From Microtetraspora glauca (GTDB taxonomy: Bacteria; Actinomycetota; Actinomycetes; Streptosporangiales; Streptosporangiaceae), in NCBI GenBank assembly GCA_001570385.1, contig BBYL01000014.1:124001-188000 (forward strand): DNA of 64,000 bases, given 5' to 3'. Below, piece after piece: positions 43,165 to 52,451 of this stretch; the first letter of the stretch is position 1, and each line of letters opens with the position of its first letter. The notes below the pieces were generated by a model. That model searched no databases. It was given only the letters and a program-made list of their open reading frames with translations, and was not told the origin of the DNA. The position numbers and the translations under genes were made by a program.

Positions 43165-44949
43165 CTATCCGTACAGCTCGTCGATCTGCTTGGCGAAGTC
43201 CCGCGTCACGACGTGCCGCTTGATCGACTGCTTCGGCGTGACGTGGCCGCTGTCCTCGCTCAGCTCGATGTCGAGGATCACGAACTTCTTGATCTGTTCC
43301 GCCTTGGAGACCGACAGGTTGGCGTTGTCCACCGCCTGCTGCACCTCGGCCACCACGGCCGGGTCGGTGCAGAGCTCGGCCATCGAAGCGCCGGACCGCC
43401 CGTTGGCCTCCTTCCACTGCTCCATGGCCTCGGGGTCGAGCGTGACCAGCGCGGCGACGAACGGCCGGTCGTCGCCGACCACCATCACCTGGCTGACCAG
43501 CCGGTGCGCCCGGATGCTGTCCTCCAGCGGGCCCGGCGCGACGTTCTTGCCGGCGGCGGTGACGAGGATCTCCTTCTTCCTGCCGGTGATGCGCAGGTAG
43601 CCGTCCTTGTCCAGCTCTCCCACGTCGCCCGTGTGGCACCAGCCCTGCGGGTCGATGGCCTCCTTGGTGGCCCGCTCGTTGTTCCAGTAGCCGGCGAACA
43701 CGTGGCGGCCCTTGACCAGGATCTCGCCGTCGTCGGCGATACCGATCGTGACGCCCGGGAACGGCTTGCCCACGGTCCCCACCTTGTTCGCGCCCGGGAT
43801 GTTGACGCTCGACGGCGCGCTCGTCTCGGTGAGGCCCCAGCCCTCGAACACCTCGATGCCGACGCCGCGGAAGAAGTGGCCCAGCCGCTCGCCGAGAGCG
43901 GAGCCGCCGGAGACGGCCGCGCTGAGCGAACCGCCGGTCGCCGCCCGCAGCTTGCCGTAGACGAGCTTGTCGAAGGCCGCGTGCTTGAGGCGGAGGCCGA
44001 GAGAGGCACCGCCGGTGCTCTCCGCCTTGCTCCACTCGATCGCCACCTTGACGGCGCTGTGGAAGATCTTGCCCTTGCCCTCGGACGTGGCCTTGAGCTC
44101 GGCCGCGTTGTAGACCTTCTCGAACACCCGGGGCACCCCGAGCAGGAAGGTCGGCTTGAACGACTGCAGGTCCGGGGCGACGTTCTTCATGTTGGCCGTG
44201 TGCCCGATCACGGTGGACGTCTCGATGAGGACGATCTGGATGATTCTCGCGAAGCTGTGCGCGAGCGGCAGGAACAGCAGCGCGGCGCGGTCCTGCACGT
44301 CGAACAGCAGCTCGAGCGGGCCGTGCGCCACGTTCCGCGCGGTGAACAGCAGGTTGTCGTGGGTGAGCTCGCACCCCTTGGGGCGGCCCGTGGTGCCCGA
44401 CGTGTAGATGATCGTCGCGAGGTCGCGGCCACCCCGCGCGGCCCGCCGCTCGGCCAGCGTGTCGTCGGACACGTCGGCGCCGAGCCGGGTGAGCTCCTCG
44501 AGACCGCCGTCCTCGATGCGCCAGACGGAGGCCAGGTCGGGTACGGCCTCCCTGACCGTCTGCTCGTGCGACTCCTGCTCGACGAACACGCCCTTTGAGC
44601 CGCTGTCGGAGATGATCCACTTGACCTGCTCGGCGGAGGAGGTCTCGTAGATCGGCACCCCGACCGCGCCCGCGGTCCAGATGGCGTAGTCGATGACGGT
44701 CCACTCGTAACGCGTACGCGACATGAGCGCCACCCGGTCGCCGAGCTCGACGCCCGCGGCGATCAGGCCCTTGGCGACGCCCGCGACCTGGTCGCGGAAC
44801 TCCCGCGCGGTTACCGGAACCCAGGCGTCGCCGTCCTTGCGCCGGATCACCACGGCGTCCGGTTCGTCGACACCACGCTGGAACACCGTGTCTGTGCAGT
44901 TCGCGGACAACGGGACGTCCACCAGCACGGGAACGCTGTACTCGCGCAC
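43165..44949 (-). CDS. Long-chain fatty acid-CoA ligase (FadD15-like)
   Basis: A 594-residue ANL-superfamily enzyme activating long-chain fatty acids. Motifs: IIYTSGTTGRPKG (phosphate loop A3), FEGWGLTETSAPSSVN (A5), GWCHTGDVG (A7) and ITGRKKEILVTAAGKNVAP (hinge A8); a C-terminal TPKQSIKR lysine region is expected to hold the adenylating Lys. GTG start at 44949, with AAGGAG 7 nt upstream; a longer frame adds non-conserved residues. The FACL/FadD15 homologue lies at the same place beside pimB' in mycobacteria. Confidence 0.94.
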   Translation of the reverse strand: MREYSVPVLVDVPLSANCTDTVFQRGVDEPDAVVIRRKDGDAWVPVTAREFRDQVAGVAKGLIAAGVELGDRVALMSRTRYEWTVIDYAIWTAGAVGVPIYETSSAEQVKWIISDSGSKGVFVEQESHEQTVREAVPDLASVWRIEDGGLEELTRLGADVSDDTLAERRAARGGRDLATIIYTSGTTGRPKGCELTHDNLLFTARNVAHGPLELLFDVQDRAALLFLPLAHSFARIIQIVLIETSTVIGHTANMKNVAPDLQSFKPTFLLGVPRVFEKVYNAAELKATSEGKGKIFHSAVKVAIEWSKAESTGGASLGLRLKHAAFDKLVYGKLRAATGGSLSAAVSGGSALGERLGHFFRGVGIEVFEGWGLTETSAPSSVNIPGANKVGTVGKPFPGVTIGIADDGEILVKGRHVFAGYWNNERATKEAIDPQGWCHTGDVGELDKDGYLRITGRKKEILVTAAGKNVAPGPLEDSIRAHRLVSQVMVVGDDRPFVAALVTLDPEAMEQWKEANGRSGASMAELCTDPAVVAEVQQAVDNANLSVSKAEQIKKFVILDIELSEDSGHVTPKQSIKRHVVTRDFAKQIDELYG

Positions 44950-45244
44950 GGTCACTCCTTCGGGCGCGCTCCTAATGGTCTCCACGGTCGAGGCTGGAGC
45001 GGGAATCGGCCTCACCGGACGCTACCGTGCGAAGTTACGCGTGGGTAGATCCGTCACCCAGGCGTTATCTGGGCATTCGCACGCTATCAGGGCAGCTACG
45101 CCGGACCGTCGACCCGCATATGCCGTGAAGGAGTCGCGACCCGCTCCTTACCGTCGCGGGCGCGCGTTCCCGCGACCAGCGGTGTGACCAAGCGCTAGGG
45201 TGCCACCCCGGCCGTGTCCGGGGACCGGTATTACGATGTCCCGC

Positions 45245-46012
45245 ATGCGGGTCCATGTCGTCAGTGACGTTCACGGCCGGGCGGACGCCCTGGCGCGGGC
45301 GGGCGACGGCGCCGACGCCCTGGTGTGCCTGGGCGACCTCATCCTCTTCGTCGACTACGCCGACCACTCCCGCGGGATCTTCGCCGACCTGTTCGGGCCG
45401 GAGCGGGCGGCCGAGTTCATCGGGCTGCGCACCGCCGGCCGGTTCGACGAGGCGCGGGCCATGTCGGCGCGGCTGTGGTCCACGCTCGAAGGCGACCCCC
45501 GGGACCACATCGAGGCGGCGGTGCGCCGCCAGTACGCCGAGATCTTCCGGGCGATGCCGGAGCCCGCCTACCTGACGTACGGGAACGTCGACATCCCGCG
45601 CCTGTGGCCGGAGTTCGCCCGGCCCGGCCATCTCGTCCTCGACGGGACCACCGCCGAGATCGGCGGCCTGACCTTCGGATTCGTCGGCGGGGGCCTGCGC
45701 ACGCCCTATCGCACGCCGTACGAGATCGACGACGAGGAGTACGCGAGGAAGGTCGAGGCGGTGGGCGAGGTGGACGTGCTGTGCTGCCACATCCCGCCCG
45801 CGATCCCCGAACTGCTGTACGACGTGGTCGCCCGCCGGCTGGAACGCGGCAGCGAGGCCACGCTGGAGGCGATCAGGCGGACCCAGCCGAGATACGCCCT
45901 GTTCGGCCACGTGCACCAGCCCCTGGTGAGCAGGACCCGGGTGGGCCGGACCGAATGCGTCAACGTCGGCCATTTCCGCGGGCGCGGCACGCCTTTCGCC
46001 CTGGAATGGTGA
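45245..46012 (+). CDS. Calcineurin-like metallophosphoesterase
   Basis: A 255-residue phosphoesterase with the five-block binuclear metal site: VVSDVHGRAD (D-x-H), CLGDLILFVDY (GD), LTYGNVDIP (GN-D in place of GNHD), CCHIPPA and FGHVHQP (GHxH). The third block lacks the His of GNHD, as in the YfcE/MJ0936-type group. TACGAT lies 7 nt before the ATG (leaderless). First of a possible run with the SRPBCC gene 14 bp later. Substrate unknown. Confidence 0.88.
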   Translation: MRVHVVSDVHGRADALARAGDGADALVCLGDLILFVDYADHSRGIFADLFGPERAAEFIGLRTAGRFDEARAMSARLWSTLEGDPRDHIEAAVRRQYAEIFRAMPEPAYLTYGNVDIPRLWPEFARPGHLVLDGTTAEIGGLTFGFVGGGLRTPYRTPYEIDDEEYARKVEAVGEVDVLCCHIPPAIPELLYDVVARRLERGSEATLEAIRRTQPRYALFGHVHQPLVSRTRVGRTECVNVGHFRGRGTPFALEW

Positions 46013-46026
46013 AGTACGGTTAGCCC

Positions 46027-46464
46027 ATGGCTGATCGAACCACGTCGAGCATCACGATCGGCGCCGACCGGGCGTCGATCATGACCGTGATCGCCGACTT
46101 CCCCGCCTATCCCGAGTGGGCCGGCCAGGTGAAGTCCGCGAGCGTCCTGGACACGGGCACGGAGGGCCGCCCGTCACGGGTCCGGTTCGTCCTCGACGCC
46201 GGAGTGATCAGCGATGACTACGTCCTCGGCTACGACTGGTCCGACGACGCCGCCGTCAGCTGGCACGTCGTCGAGGCGGGGAAGATGGTGTCCGGCCTGA
46301 ACGGCAGCTACCGCCTCGCCGAGACCGCCGGCGGCACCGAGGTGACGTACGAGCTGGCCGTGGACCTCAAGGTGCCGATGATCGGCATGATCAAGCGTAA
46401 GGCCGAGAAGGTCATCATCGACACCGCGCTCAAGGGGCTCAAGAAGCGCGTCGAAGGCCGATGA
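46027..46464 (+). CDS. SRPBCC family (polyketide cyclase/START-like) protein
   Basis: A 145-residue helix-grip protein with a deep hydrophobic cavity: IGADRASIMTVIADFPAYPEWAGQVKSA at the start, then GSYRLAETAGGTEVTYELAVDLK. It matches TB16.3 (Rv2185c) in type and position. TACGGT lies 6 nt upstream of the ATG (leaderless). The stop overlaps the ATG of the ArsA-like ATPase (ATGA), so the two proteins are made together, suggesting ligand binding coupled to the ATPase. Confidence 0.9.
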   Translation: MADRTTSSITIGADRASIMTVIADFPAYPEWAGQVKSASVLDTGTEGRPSRVRFVLDAGVISDDYVLGYDWSDDAAVSWHVVEAGKMVSGLNGSYRLAETAGGTEVTYELAVDLKVPMIGMIKRKAEKVIIDTALKGLKKRVEGR

Positions 46465-47624
46465 GGGTCCTCCTCTTCACGGGGAAGGGCGGCGTCGGCA
46501 AGACCACCGCGGCGGCGGCGACGGCCACACTGGCCGCGGATCGCGGCCTGAAGACGCTGGTCGTCTCCACGGACACCGCCCACTCGCTCGCCGACGCGTT
46601 GTCCGCGTCCCCGTCGCGGGAGCCGGTCGAGGTGGCGCCCGGGCTGCACCTCCAGCAGGTCGACACCCAGAAGGCGCTCGAACGCCACTGGGGCGAGCTG
46701 CGGCAGTACGCCAAGAACGTGTTCCAGGAACTCGGCCTGGACGAGATCACCTCCGAGGAGATCACCGTCCTGCCCGGCGCCGAGGAGATCATCGCCCTCC
46801 TCGAACTGCGCGAGCAGGCCCGCACCGGCCGCTGGGACGTGATCGTGGTCGACTGCGCGCCGACCGCGGAGACGCTGCGGCTGCTCGCCCTGCCGGAAGC
46901 CCTCGACTGGCACGTCAACCGGCTGCTTCCGACCGCCCGGCGGGTGCTGCGCGCGGTCTCGCCGGTGATGCGGCATCTCGCCAAGGTGAGCGCTCCCGAA
47001 GGCGCCGTCATATCGGCCGGGGAGCGGCTGCACCACGGGCTGATGGAGGTCCGCGAGCTGCTGACCGGCGACAACGCCTCCGTCCGGCTCGTGCTCACCC
47101 CCGAGGCCGTGGTCGTGGCCGAGGCCCGGCGCACGCTCACGTCCCTCAGCCTGTACGGCTACCGCGTCGACGCCGTCATCGCCAACCGGGTCTTCCCCGG
47201 GGGAGAGGACGCCGACGAGTGGCGGCGCGGCTGGGTCGAAGCGCAGGCCAGGCAACTGTCGGAGATCCACCAGTCGTTCGCCCCGCTGCCGATCCACACC
47301 GTCCCCTACCTGCCCGCCGAACCGGTCGGCCCGCGCGCCCTGGCACAGGTGGCCGCCGAGTTGTACGGCACGGCCGACCCGTTCGCGCCTCCCGCCGCCG
47401 AGCCGCCGATGCGCGTCGCGGCCGACGAGCTGGTCCTGGCCCTTCCGCTGGCCGACAAGGAGGCCGTCGATCTGGCGCGCAAGGGGGAGGATCTGATCGT
47501 CACCGCGGGCGCCTACCGCCGGGTGATCGCGCTTCCCTCCGCCCTGGCTCGCAGGACGATCTCCACCGCGGTGCTCCGCGACGGGCACCTCCGGGTACGG
47601 TTCGAGACAGGAGGGGCGAAATGA
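46461..47624 (+). CDS. ArsA/GET3-like P-loop ATPase
   Basis: A 387-residue ATPase with deviant Walker A FTGKGGVGKTTAAAATA at the N-terminus, switch I STDTAHSLADALS, switch II DCAPTAETLRLL, and a C-terminal alpha-crystallin-like segment. It lacks the arsenite-binding cysteines, so arsenic efflux is unlikely. Family members of this actinobacterial type (Rv2184c-like) are of unknown function, possibly targeting or chaperoning membrane proteins. Overlaps on both sides (ATGA) with the SRPBCC and DUF5304 genes. Confidence 0.9.
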   Translation: MRVLLFTGKGGVGKTTAAAATATLAADRGLKTLVVSTDTAHSLADALSASPSREPVEVAPGLHLQQVDTQKALERHWGELRQYAKNVFQELGLDEITSEEITVLPGAEEIIALLELREQARTGRWDVIVVDCAPTAETLRLLALPEALDWHVNRLLPTARRVLRAVSPVMRHLAKVSAPEGAVISAGERLHHGLMEVRELLTGDNASVRLVLTPEAVVVAEARRTLTSLSLYGYRVDAVIANRVFPGGEDADEWRRGWVEAQARQLSEIHQSFAPLPIHTVPYLPAEPVGPRALAQVAAELYGTADPFAPPAAEPPMRVAADELVLALPLADKEAVDLARKGEDLIVTAGAYRRVIALPSALARRTISTAVLRDGHLRVRFETGGAK

Positions 47625-48064
47625 CGGAAAACAACGACACCAACGGCTCCCCCCGTCAGGACCCGCTCGGGTCGGTGGCGGAGGAGGCCATGAAGCTGTT
47701 CGACGCGCTGCAGCAGCGTGTGGGCCGCGAGCTGGGCAAGGGCTTCGTGAAGGGCGGCGTGAGCGGCCTCGGCGGCGCGGTCGGCGGCGTCTTCGGAGGC
47801 GGCTCCGGCGCGGGCCGTACCGAGGACGTGTGGGGTGAGGCGGTCGCCGGGCATGACCACGACGAGTACATCTGCCGGGCCTGCCCGGTCTGCCGGGTGA
47901 TCGCCGCGGGCAAGGAATCGGGGGGCGACGTCACCGACCACCTGGTCGCGGCGGGCGGCGAGCTGGTCGCCGTGCTGCGCCAGGCGGTGGACGCCCTGCA
48001 GCAGCGCACGGCCCCGGCGAAGCAGCCGGAAGAGCCGCGAGTAGAGCACATCGACCTGGGCTGA
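47621..48064 (+). CDS. DUF5304-type small protein
   Basis: A 147-residue protein that I recognise only as an actinobacterial conserved hypothetical downstream of the ArsA-like gene. Residues 20-65 hold an amphipathic helix and a Gly-rich stretch (GGVSGLGGAVGGVFGGGSG); residues 83-95 contain ICRACPVCRV, a CxxCPxC site able to bind metal or form a disulfide. ATG overlaps the ATPase stop; GAGGGG lies upstream. A role as partner of the ATPase is inferred from coupling. Confidence 0.75.
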   Translation: MTENNDTNGSPRQDPLGSVAEEAMKLFDALQQRVGRELGKGFVKGGVSGLGGAVGGVFGGGSGAGRTEDVWGEAVAGHDHDEYICRACPVCRVIAAGKESGGDVTDHLVAAGGELVAVLRQAVDALQQRTAPAKQPEEPRVEHIDLG

Positions 48065-48079
48065 CAGAGGTTTCGAGCA

Positions 48080-49021
48080 ATGGCCTTGACCATCGGCGTG
48101 GACATCGGCGGCACCAAGATCGCTTCAGGGGTCGTCGCGGAGGACGGGCGGATCATCGACCGTGCCCTGCGGCCCACCCCCGCCGCCAGTCCAGAACTGG
48201 TGGCCGAGGCCATCGCCGACGCGGCGATCGAGCTGGCCGCGCGGCACCCCGTTGAGGCGGTCGGCCTGGGAGCGGCCGGGTTCGTGGACGAGACCCGGTC
48301 GATCGTCAGGTTCGCGCCCAACCTGGCCTGGCGCGAGGAACCGCTCCGCAAGAAGGTCGCCGAGCTGGTCGGCCTCCCCGTCGTGGTGGAGAACGACGCC
48401 AACGCCACGGCCTGGGGGGAGTACCGCTTCGGCGCGGGCCGGGGCGAGAGCCACGTCGTGTGCGTGGCCCTGGGCACCGGCATCGGCGGCGGGATCGTCC
48501 TCGGGGGCGAGCTCTACCGCGGCCGCTGGGGCATGGGGGCAGAGCTGGGCCACATGCAGGTGGTGCCCGGCGGCCTGCCCTGCGGATGCGGAAATCACGG
48601 CTGCTGGGAGCAGTACGCCAGCGGGAACGCCCTGGTTCGCGAGGCCAGGGTCAATGCCGCGGCGGACCCGGCCTCGGCGGCCCGCCTGCTGGAGCTGGCC
48701 GGGACGCCGGACGCCGTCGTCGGACAGCATGTCACCGACGCCGCCAGGGAGGGCGACGCGGCCGCTCTCGCGGCGTTCGCCTTCGTCGCCGGCTGGCTCG
48801 CCCAGGGGCTGGCCGACCTCGCCGCCATCCTGGACCCCGGCTGTTTCATCATCGGCGGAGGCGTCTCGGGCGCCGCGGACCTGTTCCTCGACCAGGTCCG
48901 CGCGGACTACGCCGCCCGGCTCACCGGCAGGGGGCACCGACCCCTCGCCGGCATCCGCGCCGCCGAACTCGGCCCGGCCGCCGGCATGGTCGGCTCGGCC
49001 GACCTCGCCCGGCTCCGCTAG
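48080..49021 (+). CDS. glkA: ROK family glucokinase
   Basis: A 313-residue ROK kinase phosphorylating glucose. It begins LTIGVDIGGTKIASGVV (ATP phosphate loop), has ENDANATAWGEYRFGAG (catalytic Asp) and the ROK zinc motif CGCGNHGCWEQYASG. Length fits the actinobacterial glucokinases, some of which also take part in carbon catabolite repression. It follows the DUF5304 gene by 15 bp and is probably in the same transcript. Confidence 0.92.
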   Translation: MALTIGVDIGGTKIASGVVAEDGRIIDRALRPTPAASPELVAEAIADAAIELAARHPVEAVGLGAAGFVDETRSIVRFAPNLAWREEPLRKKVAELVGLPVVVENDANATAWGEYRFGAGRGESHVVCVALGTGIGGGIVLGGELYRGRWGMGAELGHMQVVPGGLPCGCGNHGCWEQYASGNALVREARVNAAADPASAARLLELAGTPDAVVGQHVTDAAREGDAAALAAFAFVAGWLAQGLADLAAILDPGCFIIGGGVSGAADLFLDQVRADYAARLTGRGHRPLAGIRAAELGPAAGMVGSADLARLR

Positions 49022-49082
49022 ACCACGTACGGCCGGCACGCGGGACAGGACAGGACGCAGGGACACGACCCGGGAGCGACGG

Positions 49083-49838
49083 CTGGCAGGCATCAGGATC
49101 GCCACGTACAACGTGCGCTCGGCACAGGACGACCGGAGGGCGCTCACCAGGGTCATCAGGGCCATCCGGCCGGACGTGCTGTGCGTGCAGGAGGCGCCGG
49201 CGCTCCCCGGCAGGCGGCGCCGGCTGGTCCGCGACGCGGGCATGACGGCCGCGGCCGGTGGCCGCCTCGCGGGAGTGGCGGTCCTCACCGGCCCCGCCGT
49301 ACGGGTCCTGCACGCGGAGGTGCACCGGCTGCGCTGGTTTCCCGGGCTCGAACCCCGGGCCGTCGCCGTCGCGGTCGTCGAGAAGGACGGGCTTCGCCTG
49401 GTGGTGTGCTCATTCCATCTCGATCTGCACCACGGGGCCCGGCTCCGGCACGCCGCCCAGATCGTGCCGATCACCGGTGGTCTCGCCCGGGCCTTCGGGG
49501 CGCGTGCCGTGCTGGGCGGGGATGTCAACGAGGAGCCCGGCGGGCCGACCTGGCGCTACCTCGCGAGCCGGTTCACCGACTGCTACGCCGAAGCACCGAA
49601 GGGGGAGGGAGGAACCTACAGCGCCAGGGCGCCGGCCAAGCGGATCGACGGGATCTTCGCCGCTCCCGAGCTCGCCGTGGCCTGCTGCGGCGCGGCGGAC
49701 GCGGCGCTTCCCGACCTCCAGGCCGCCACCGATCACCGTCCCGTGGTCGCCGATCTACGCGCGTGGTCACCGGGCCCCGGACCCGACACCGGATTCGGCG
49801 CTCAACCGGACTCCGGACCGCGCACGACCAGGAGCTGA
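49083..49838 (+). CDS. Endonuclease/exonuclease/phosphatase (EEP) family protein
   Basis: About 251 residues with the EEP fold: IRIATYNVRS, DVLCVQEAP (catalytic Glu), CSFHLDLHHG, LGGDVNEEP (Asp/Asn) and TDHRPVVADL (catalytic Asp-His). No ATG, GTG or TTG in frame precedes the first motif; the CTG at 49083 with GGGAG 6 nt upstream is the best start, otherwise the protein would begin inside IATYNV. It is 61 bp after glkA. Could be a nuclease or a phospholipid/inositol phosphatase; not secreted by visible signal. Confidence 0.78.
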   Translation: MAGIRIATYNVRSAQDDRRALTRVIRAIRPDVLCVQEAPALPGRRRRLVRDAGMTAAAGGRLAGVAVLTGPAVRVLHAEVHRLRWFPGLEPRAVAVAVVEKDGLRLVVCSFHLDLHHGARLRHAAQIVPITGGLARAFGARAVLGGDVNEEPGGPTWRYLASRFTDCYAEAPKGEGGTYSARAPAKRIDGIFAAPELAVACCGAADAALPDLQAATDHRPVVADLRAWSPGPGPDTGFGAQPDSGPRTTRS

Positions 49839-49862
49839 ACCGGGCACGGGACCGGGCGTCGG

Positions 49863-49966
49863 GCCGGAGATCGGTCGGGAATGAGCCGGAGATCGGGGGG
49901 GGATGAGCCGGAGATCGGCAGGAGATCGGCCGGGGATCGGCCGGGGATCGACCGGAGATCGGCAGG
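49863..49966. repeat. Degenerate 11-13-bp tandem repeat
   Basis: About eight copies around CCGGAGATCGG / CCGGGGATCGG, some separated by ATGAG. It lies between the EEP gene and the secreted propeller-like gene. No coding or spacer structure. Confidence 0.7.
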
Positions 49967-50053
49967 GCGGGGAACCCATCGGGTAGGTCACATTCCGGAC
50001 GGGAACCGTGACCTCGCGCACACGAGCCGCTCCGGTCCCCGTACGATTTGTTC

Positions 50054-51193
50054 ATGACCCGCCGCCACAGACGGCGCGCGGCACCGCTTGGTGTGCTCCT
50101 CGCCGGTCTCGTGGCCGGCTCCCTCCTGTGCGCCACCTCGGTGGCGCACGCTCACGCCGAACCGGGCAGTCCGGAGTCGGACAAGCAGGCCGCGCGCAGC
50201 CGGACGTCGTCCGCGAAACTCCAGGCCGACGGCTCGCTGTCCGATGTCGCCGGCCTGTCGGAGAAGGACGTCTGGGCCGTCGGCCAGCAGGACGTCTGGG
50301 ACTTCTGGCAGAACCAGGGCGTCATCACGCACTGGAACGGCACTGCCTGGACCGAGGTGGACGTCCGCAACGACACCACGGGAGCCGGGCACCTCCGCTC
50401 CGTCGCCGCCGCCGGCAAGAACGACGTGTGGGCGGTCGGGGACGGCCACGACGGCCTGCCGTACGTCGCGAGGGGCAACAGGGACGGGTTCGATCGGCTG
50501 ACCATGCCGCAGCTCCGCGCCGGCGACTGGCTCGGCGCGGTCGCGGCCACGAGCGGCCGGGTGGTGCTGGTGGGCAGCAGGGACGGCAGGACGTTCGCGG
50601 CGGCGGCCGGCGGCCCCTCCTGGACCACGTGGGACACCGTCCAGGGCCCGGTCGGCGCGCTGTACGGCGTCGCCCTCGCCGGCAAGTCGGAGGGATGGGC
50701 GGTCGGCGACTCCGGCTCCCGGCCGCTGATCATGCGGCTCACGTCGAGCGGTTGGAAGTTGTCCCACGTCCCGGTGGTCAAGGGCGGCTTCCTGCGCGAC
50801 GTGTACGTCCAGAGCCGCAAGCGGGCGCTCGCGGTCGGCGGGGTCTACCAGCGTTCCGGGAAGATCATGCCTCTCGTGCTCACCTGGGACGGCGAGAGCT
50901 GGACCCGGGAGAAGCTCCCGATCCGCCAGGCCGAGCTGTACGGCGTGACGGGCGACGGCGACGGCGCGTTCTGGGTGTCGGGCTTCGACCCGCAGCGGCC
51001 CGGGACGGCCTTCCTGCTCACCTACACCGGCTCGAAGTGGAAGGTCGTGTACGGCGACTCGGTTCCCGACCGCACGGTCCGGCTGCAGGCGGTGACCAGG
51101 GTCGGCGAGACCACCATGGCGGTCGGGCACACGCTGGACGCGAGCGACCGCTACCGCGATGTGATCGAGACGTTCGGCTCGCCGGCCAAGTGA
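50054..51193 (+). CDS. Secreted beta-propeller-like repeat protein
   Basis: A 379-residue exported protein: basic start and signal peptide (about 1-36, ending SVAHAHA), then repeated beta-strand modules marked by DVWAVG, DVWAVGDG, EGWAVGDS and similar Gly-Trp turns roughly every 45-50 residues, suggesting a six- or seven-bladed propeller. No catalytic motif. TACGAT lies 6 nt before the ATG (leaderless). The closest description is the photosystem II assembly/YCF48 or sialidase-type propeller superfamily, which is only a structural analogy. Confidence 0.75.
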   Translation: MTRRHRRRAAPLGVLLAGLVAGSLLCATSVAHAHAEPGSPESDKQAARSRTSSAKLQADGSLSDVAGLSEKDVWAVGQQDVWDFWQNQGVITHWNGTAWTEVDVRNDTTGAGHLRSVAAAGKNDVWAVGDGHDGLPYVARGNRDGFDRLTMPQLRAGDWLGAVAATSGRVVLVGSRDGRTFAAAAGGPSWTTWDTVQGPVGALYGVALAGKSEGWAVGDSGSRPLIMRLTSSGWKLSHVPVVKGGFLRDVYVQSRKRALAVGGVYQRSGKIMPLVLTWDGESWTREKLPIRQAELYGVTGDGDGAFWVSGFDPQRPGTAFLLTYTGSKWKVVYGDSVPDRTVRLQAVTRVGETTMAVGHTLDASDRYRDVIETFGSPAK

Positions 51194-51236
51194 GCCGTAC
51201 GGCTCGGATGATCCCGGCCTGACGGGGACCGGCGGG

Positions 51237-51674
51237 TCAGATGACCGCGCCGTCGTCCCATCCGGAGTCGGCGGGCGGGCCGTCGCCCATCCGGACGACC
51301 AGCGCCACGAATCCGCCGATGAACGCAGCCACGGCGGTGAAGACGATCCAGCCGTCCATCGGCCAGCTCAACAGGGCCGCGAGCAGCAGGTAGGCGGGGC
51401 CGCCGAAGAGCGCCGCCCACGCCACCTTGGCGACGGCGTCCGCTCTGGGAAGCGGCGGCGGAGGCGGGGGAACGTAGTGGTCCTCGTCGTCGGAGGGGGC
51501 CTGCGCGGCCGCCGCCTGGACGGGCTCGGTGTCCTCCTTCTCCTCTTCGGCGGGCTCCTCCGGGACGTTCTCCCGGTCGGGCCATGGCTGACCGGCCGAG
51601 GTGTCCTCGGCTTTCTCATTGAAGGAGGCGACGATCTGACGCCAGACCTCGTCCTCGTCACTCTGCGGCGTCAC
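51237..51674 (-). CDS. Two-helix membrane protein with acidic N-terminus
   Basis: A 145-residue protein, not recognised. N-terminal 75 residues are acidic and end in a polyproline run (VPPPPPPLP); two transmembrane helices follow (about 84-103 and 109-128) and a short acidic tail. GTG start 12 bp after the stop of the esterase gene, so an operon with it. The polyproline could bind SH3-like or slow translation. Seems conserved near this locus in actinobacteria, from memory. Confidence 0.7.
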   Translation of the reverse strand: MTPQSDEDEVWRQIVASFNEKAEDTSAGQPWPDRENVPEEPAEEEKEDTEPVQAAAAQAPSDDEDHYVPPPPPPLPRADAVAKVAWAALFGGPAYLLLAALLSWPMDGWIVFTAVAAFIGGFVALVVRMGDGPPADSGWDDGAVI

Positions 51675-51686
51675 TTCGATCCCGGG

Positions 51687-52451
51687 TCAGGAGTCCTTCG
51701 TCAAGGGTACCGAGGCATGGGCGCTGATGAAGTCGAGGCTCCCCGCGAAGATCGCGGAGGCATCGTTGTCCAACGTGGCGACATGGTAGCTGTCGGGTAG
51801 TTCTCTGATTTCCAGATTGTTCCCCATTCGTTCCCGGAGGAACTCCACACTCGCCGGTTTCACCACATGATCCTGCGGGCTCCGGTATACCAGCACCGGT
51901 TGCGTGATCCGGTCCAGGTCCGCCTGGACCAGCTTCCAGAAGCGCGGCAGCGTGGCCGCGGCCCTGACGGGGGTCCGGCCGTAGCCGATCTCGACGGCGC
52001 CCTCCTTCTTGATGTCGCCCGCCACGCCGGGAACCGACCGGAGGAACAACTTCAGCACCGGAGCCATCCGCAGCAGCGGCACGTCGTTCACCACTGAGGG
52101 GTTGACCACGACGACACCGCGGACCGCCTCGCCGTGGACCTCCGCGAGCCGGAGCGCCATGCAGCCGCCCATCGACAGGCCCATCACGAAGACCTCGGCG
52201 CAGGCTCCGCGCAGATCGGCGAACGACTTGTCCAGCTCGGCGTACCAGTCCTCCCAGCGGGTCCGGCTCATCTCCTGCCAGGTGGTGCCGTGCCCCGGAA
52301 GCCGGGGGAGGGAGACGGTCAGCCCGGCGGCCGCGAGGTACTCGCCCCACGGCCGCAGCGACTGCGGCGACCCCGTGAAGCCATGGCACAGCAAGACGCC
52401 GATCTCGCCACCGTCGTGCTGGTACGGCTCGGCGCCGGGAAGCAACGGCAT
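51687..52451 (-). CDS. Alpha/beta hydrolase, carboxylesterase/monoacylglycerol lipase-like
   Basis: A 254-residue esterase of the Est30/monoacylglycerol lipase type. Oxyanion strand is VLLCHGFTGSPQS; nucleophile Ser lies in GLSMGGCMA; acid in SPQDHVV and base in DSYHVATLD. No signal peptide. GGAGG lies about 10 nt upstream of the ATG. It is divergent from an acyltransferase gene, so a link to acylglycerol turnover is plausible. Confidence 0.9.
   Translation of the reverse strand: MPLLPGAEPYQHDGGEIGVLLCHGFTGSPQSLRPWGEYLAAAGLTVSLPRLPGHGTTWQEMSRTRWEDWYAELDKSFADLRGACAEVFVMGLSMGGCMALRLAEVHGEAVRGVVVVNPSVVNDVPLLRMAPVLKLFLRSVPGVAGDIKKEGAVEIGYGRTPVRAAATLPRFWKLVQADLDRITQPVLVYRSPQDHVVKPASVEFLRERMGNNLEIRELPDSYHVATLDNDASAIFAGSLDFISAHASVPLTKDS

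Noticed and set aside
46461..47624. ArsA-like gene as an arsenite efflux ATPase
   Set aside because: The metalloid-binding cysteines are absent and no ArsB/ArsR genes are adjacent.
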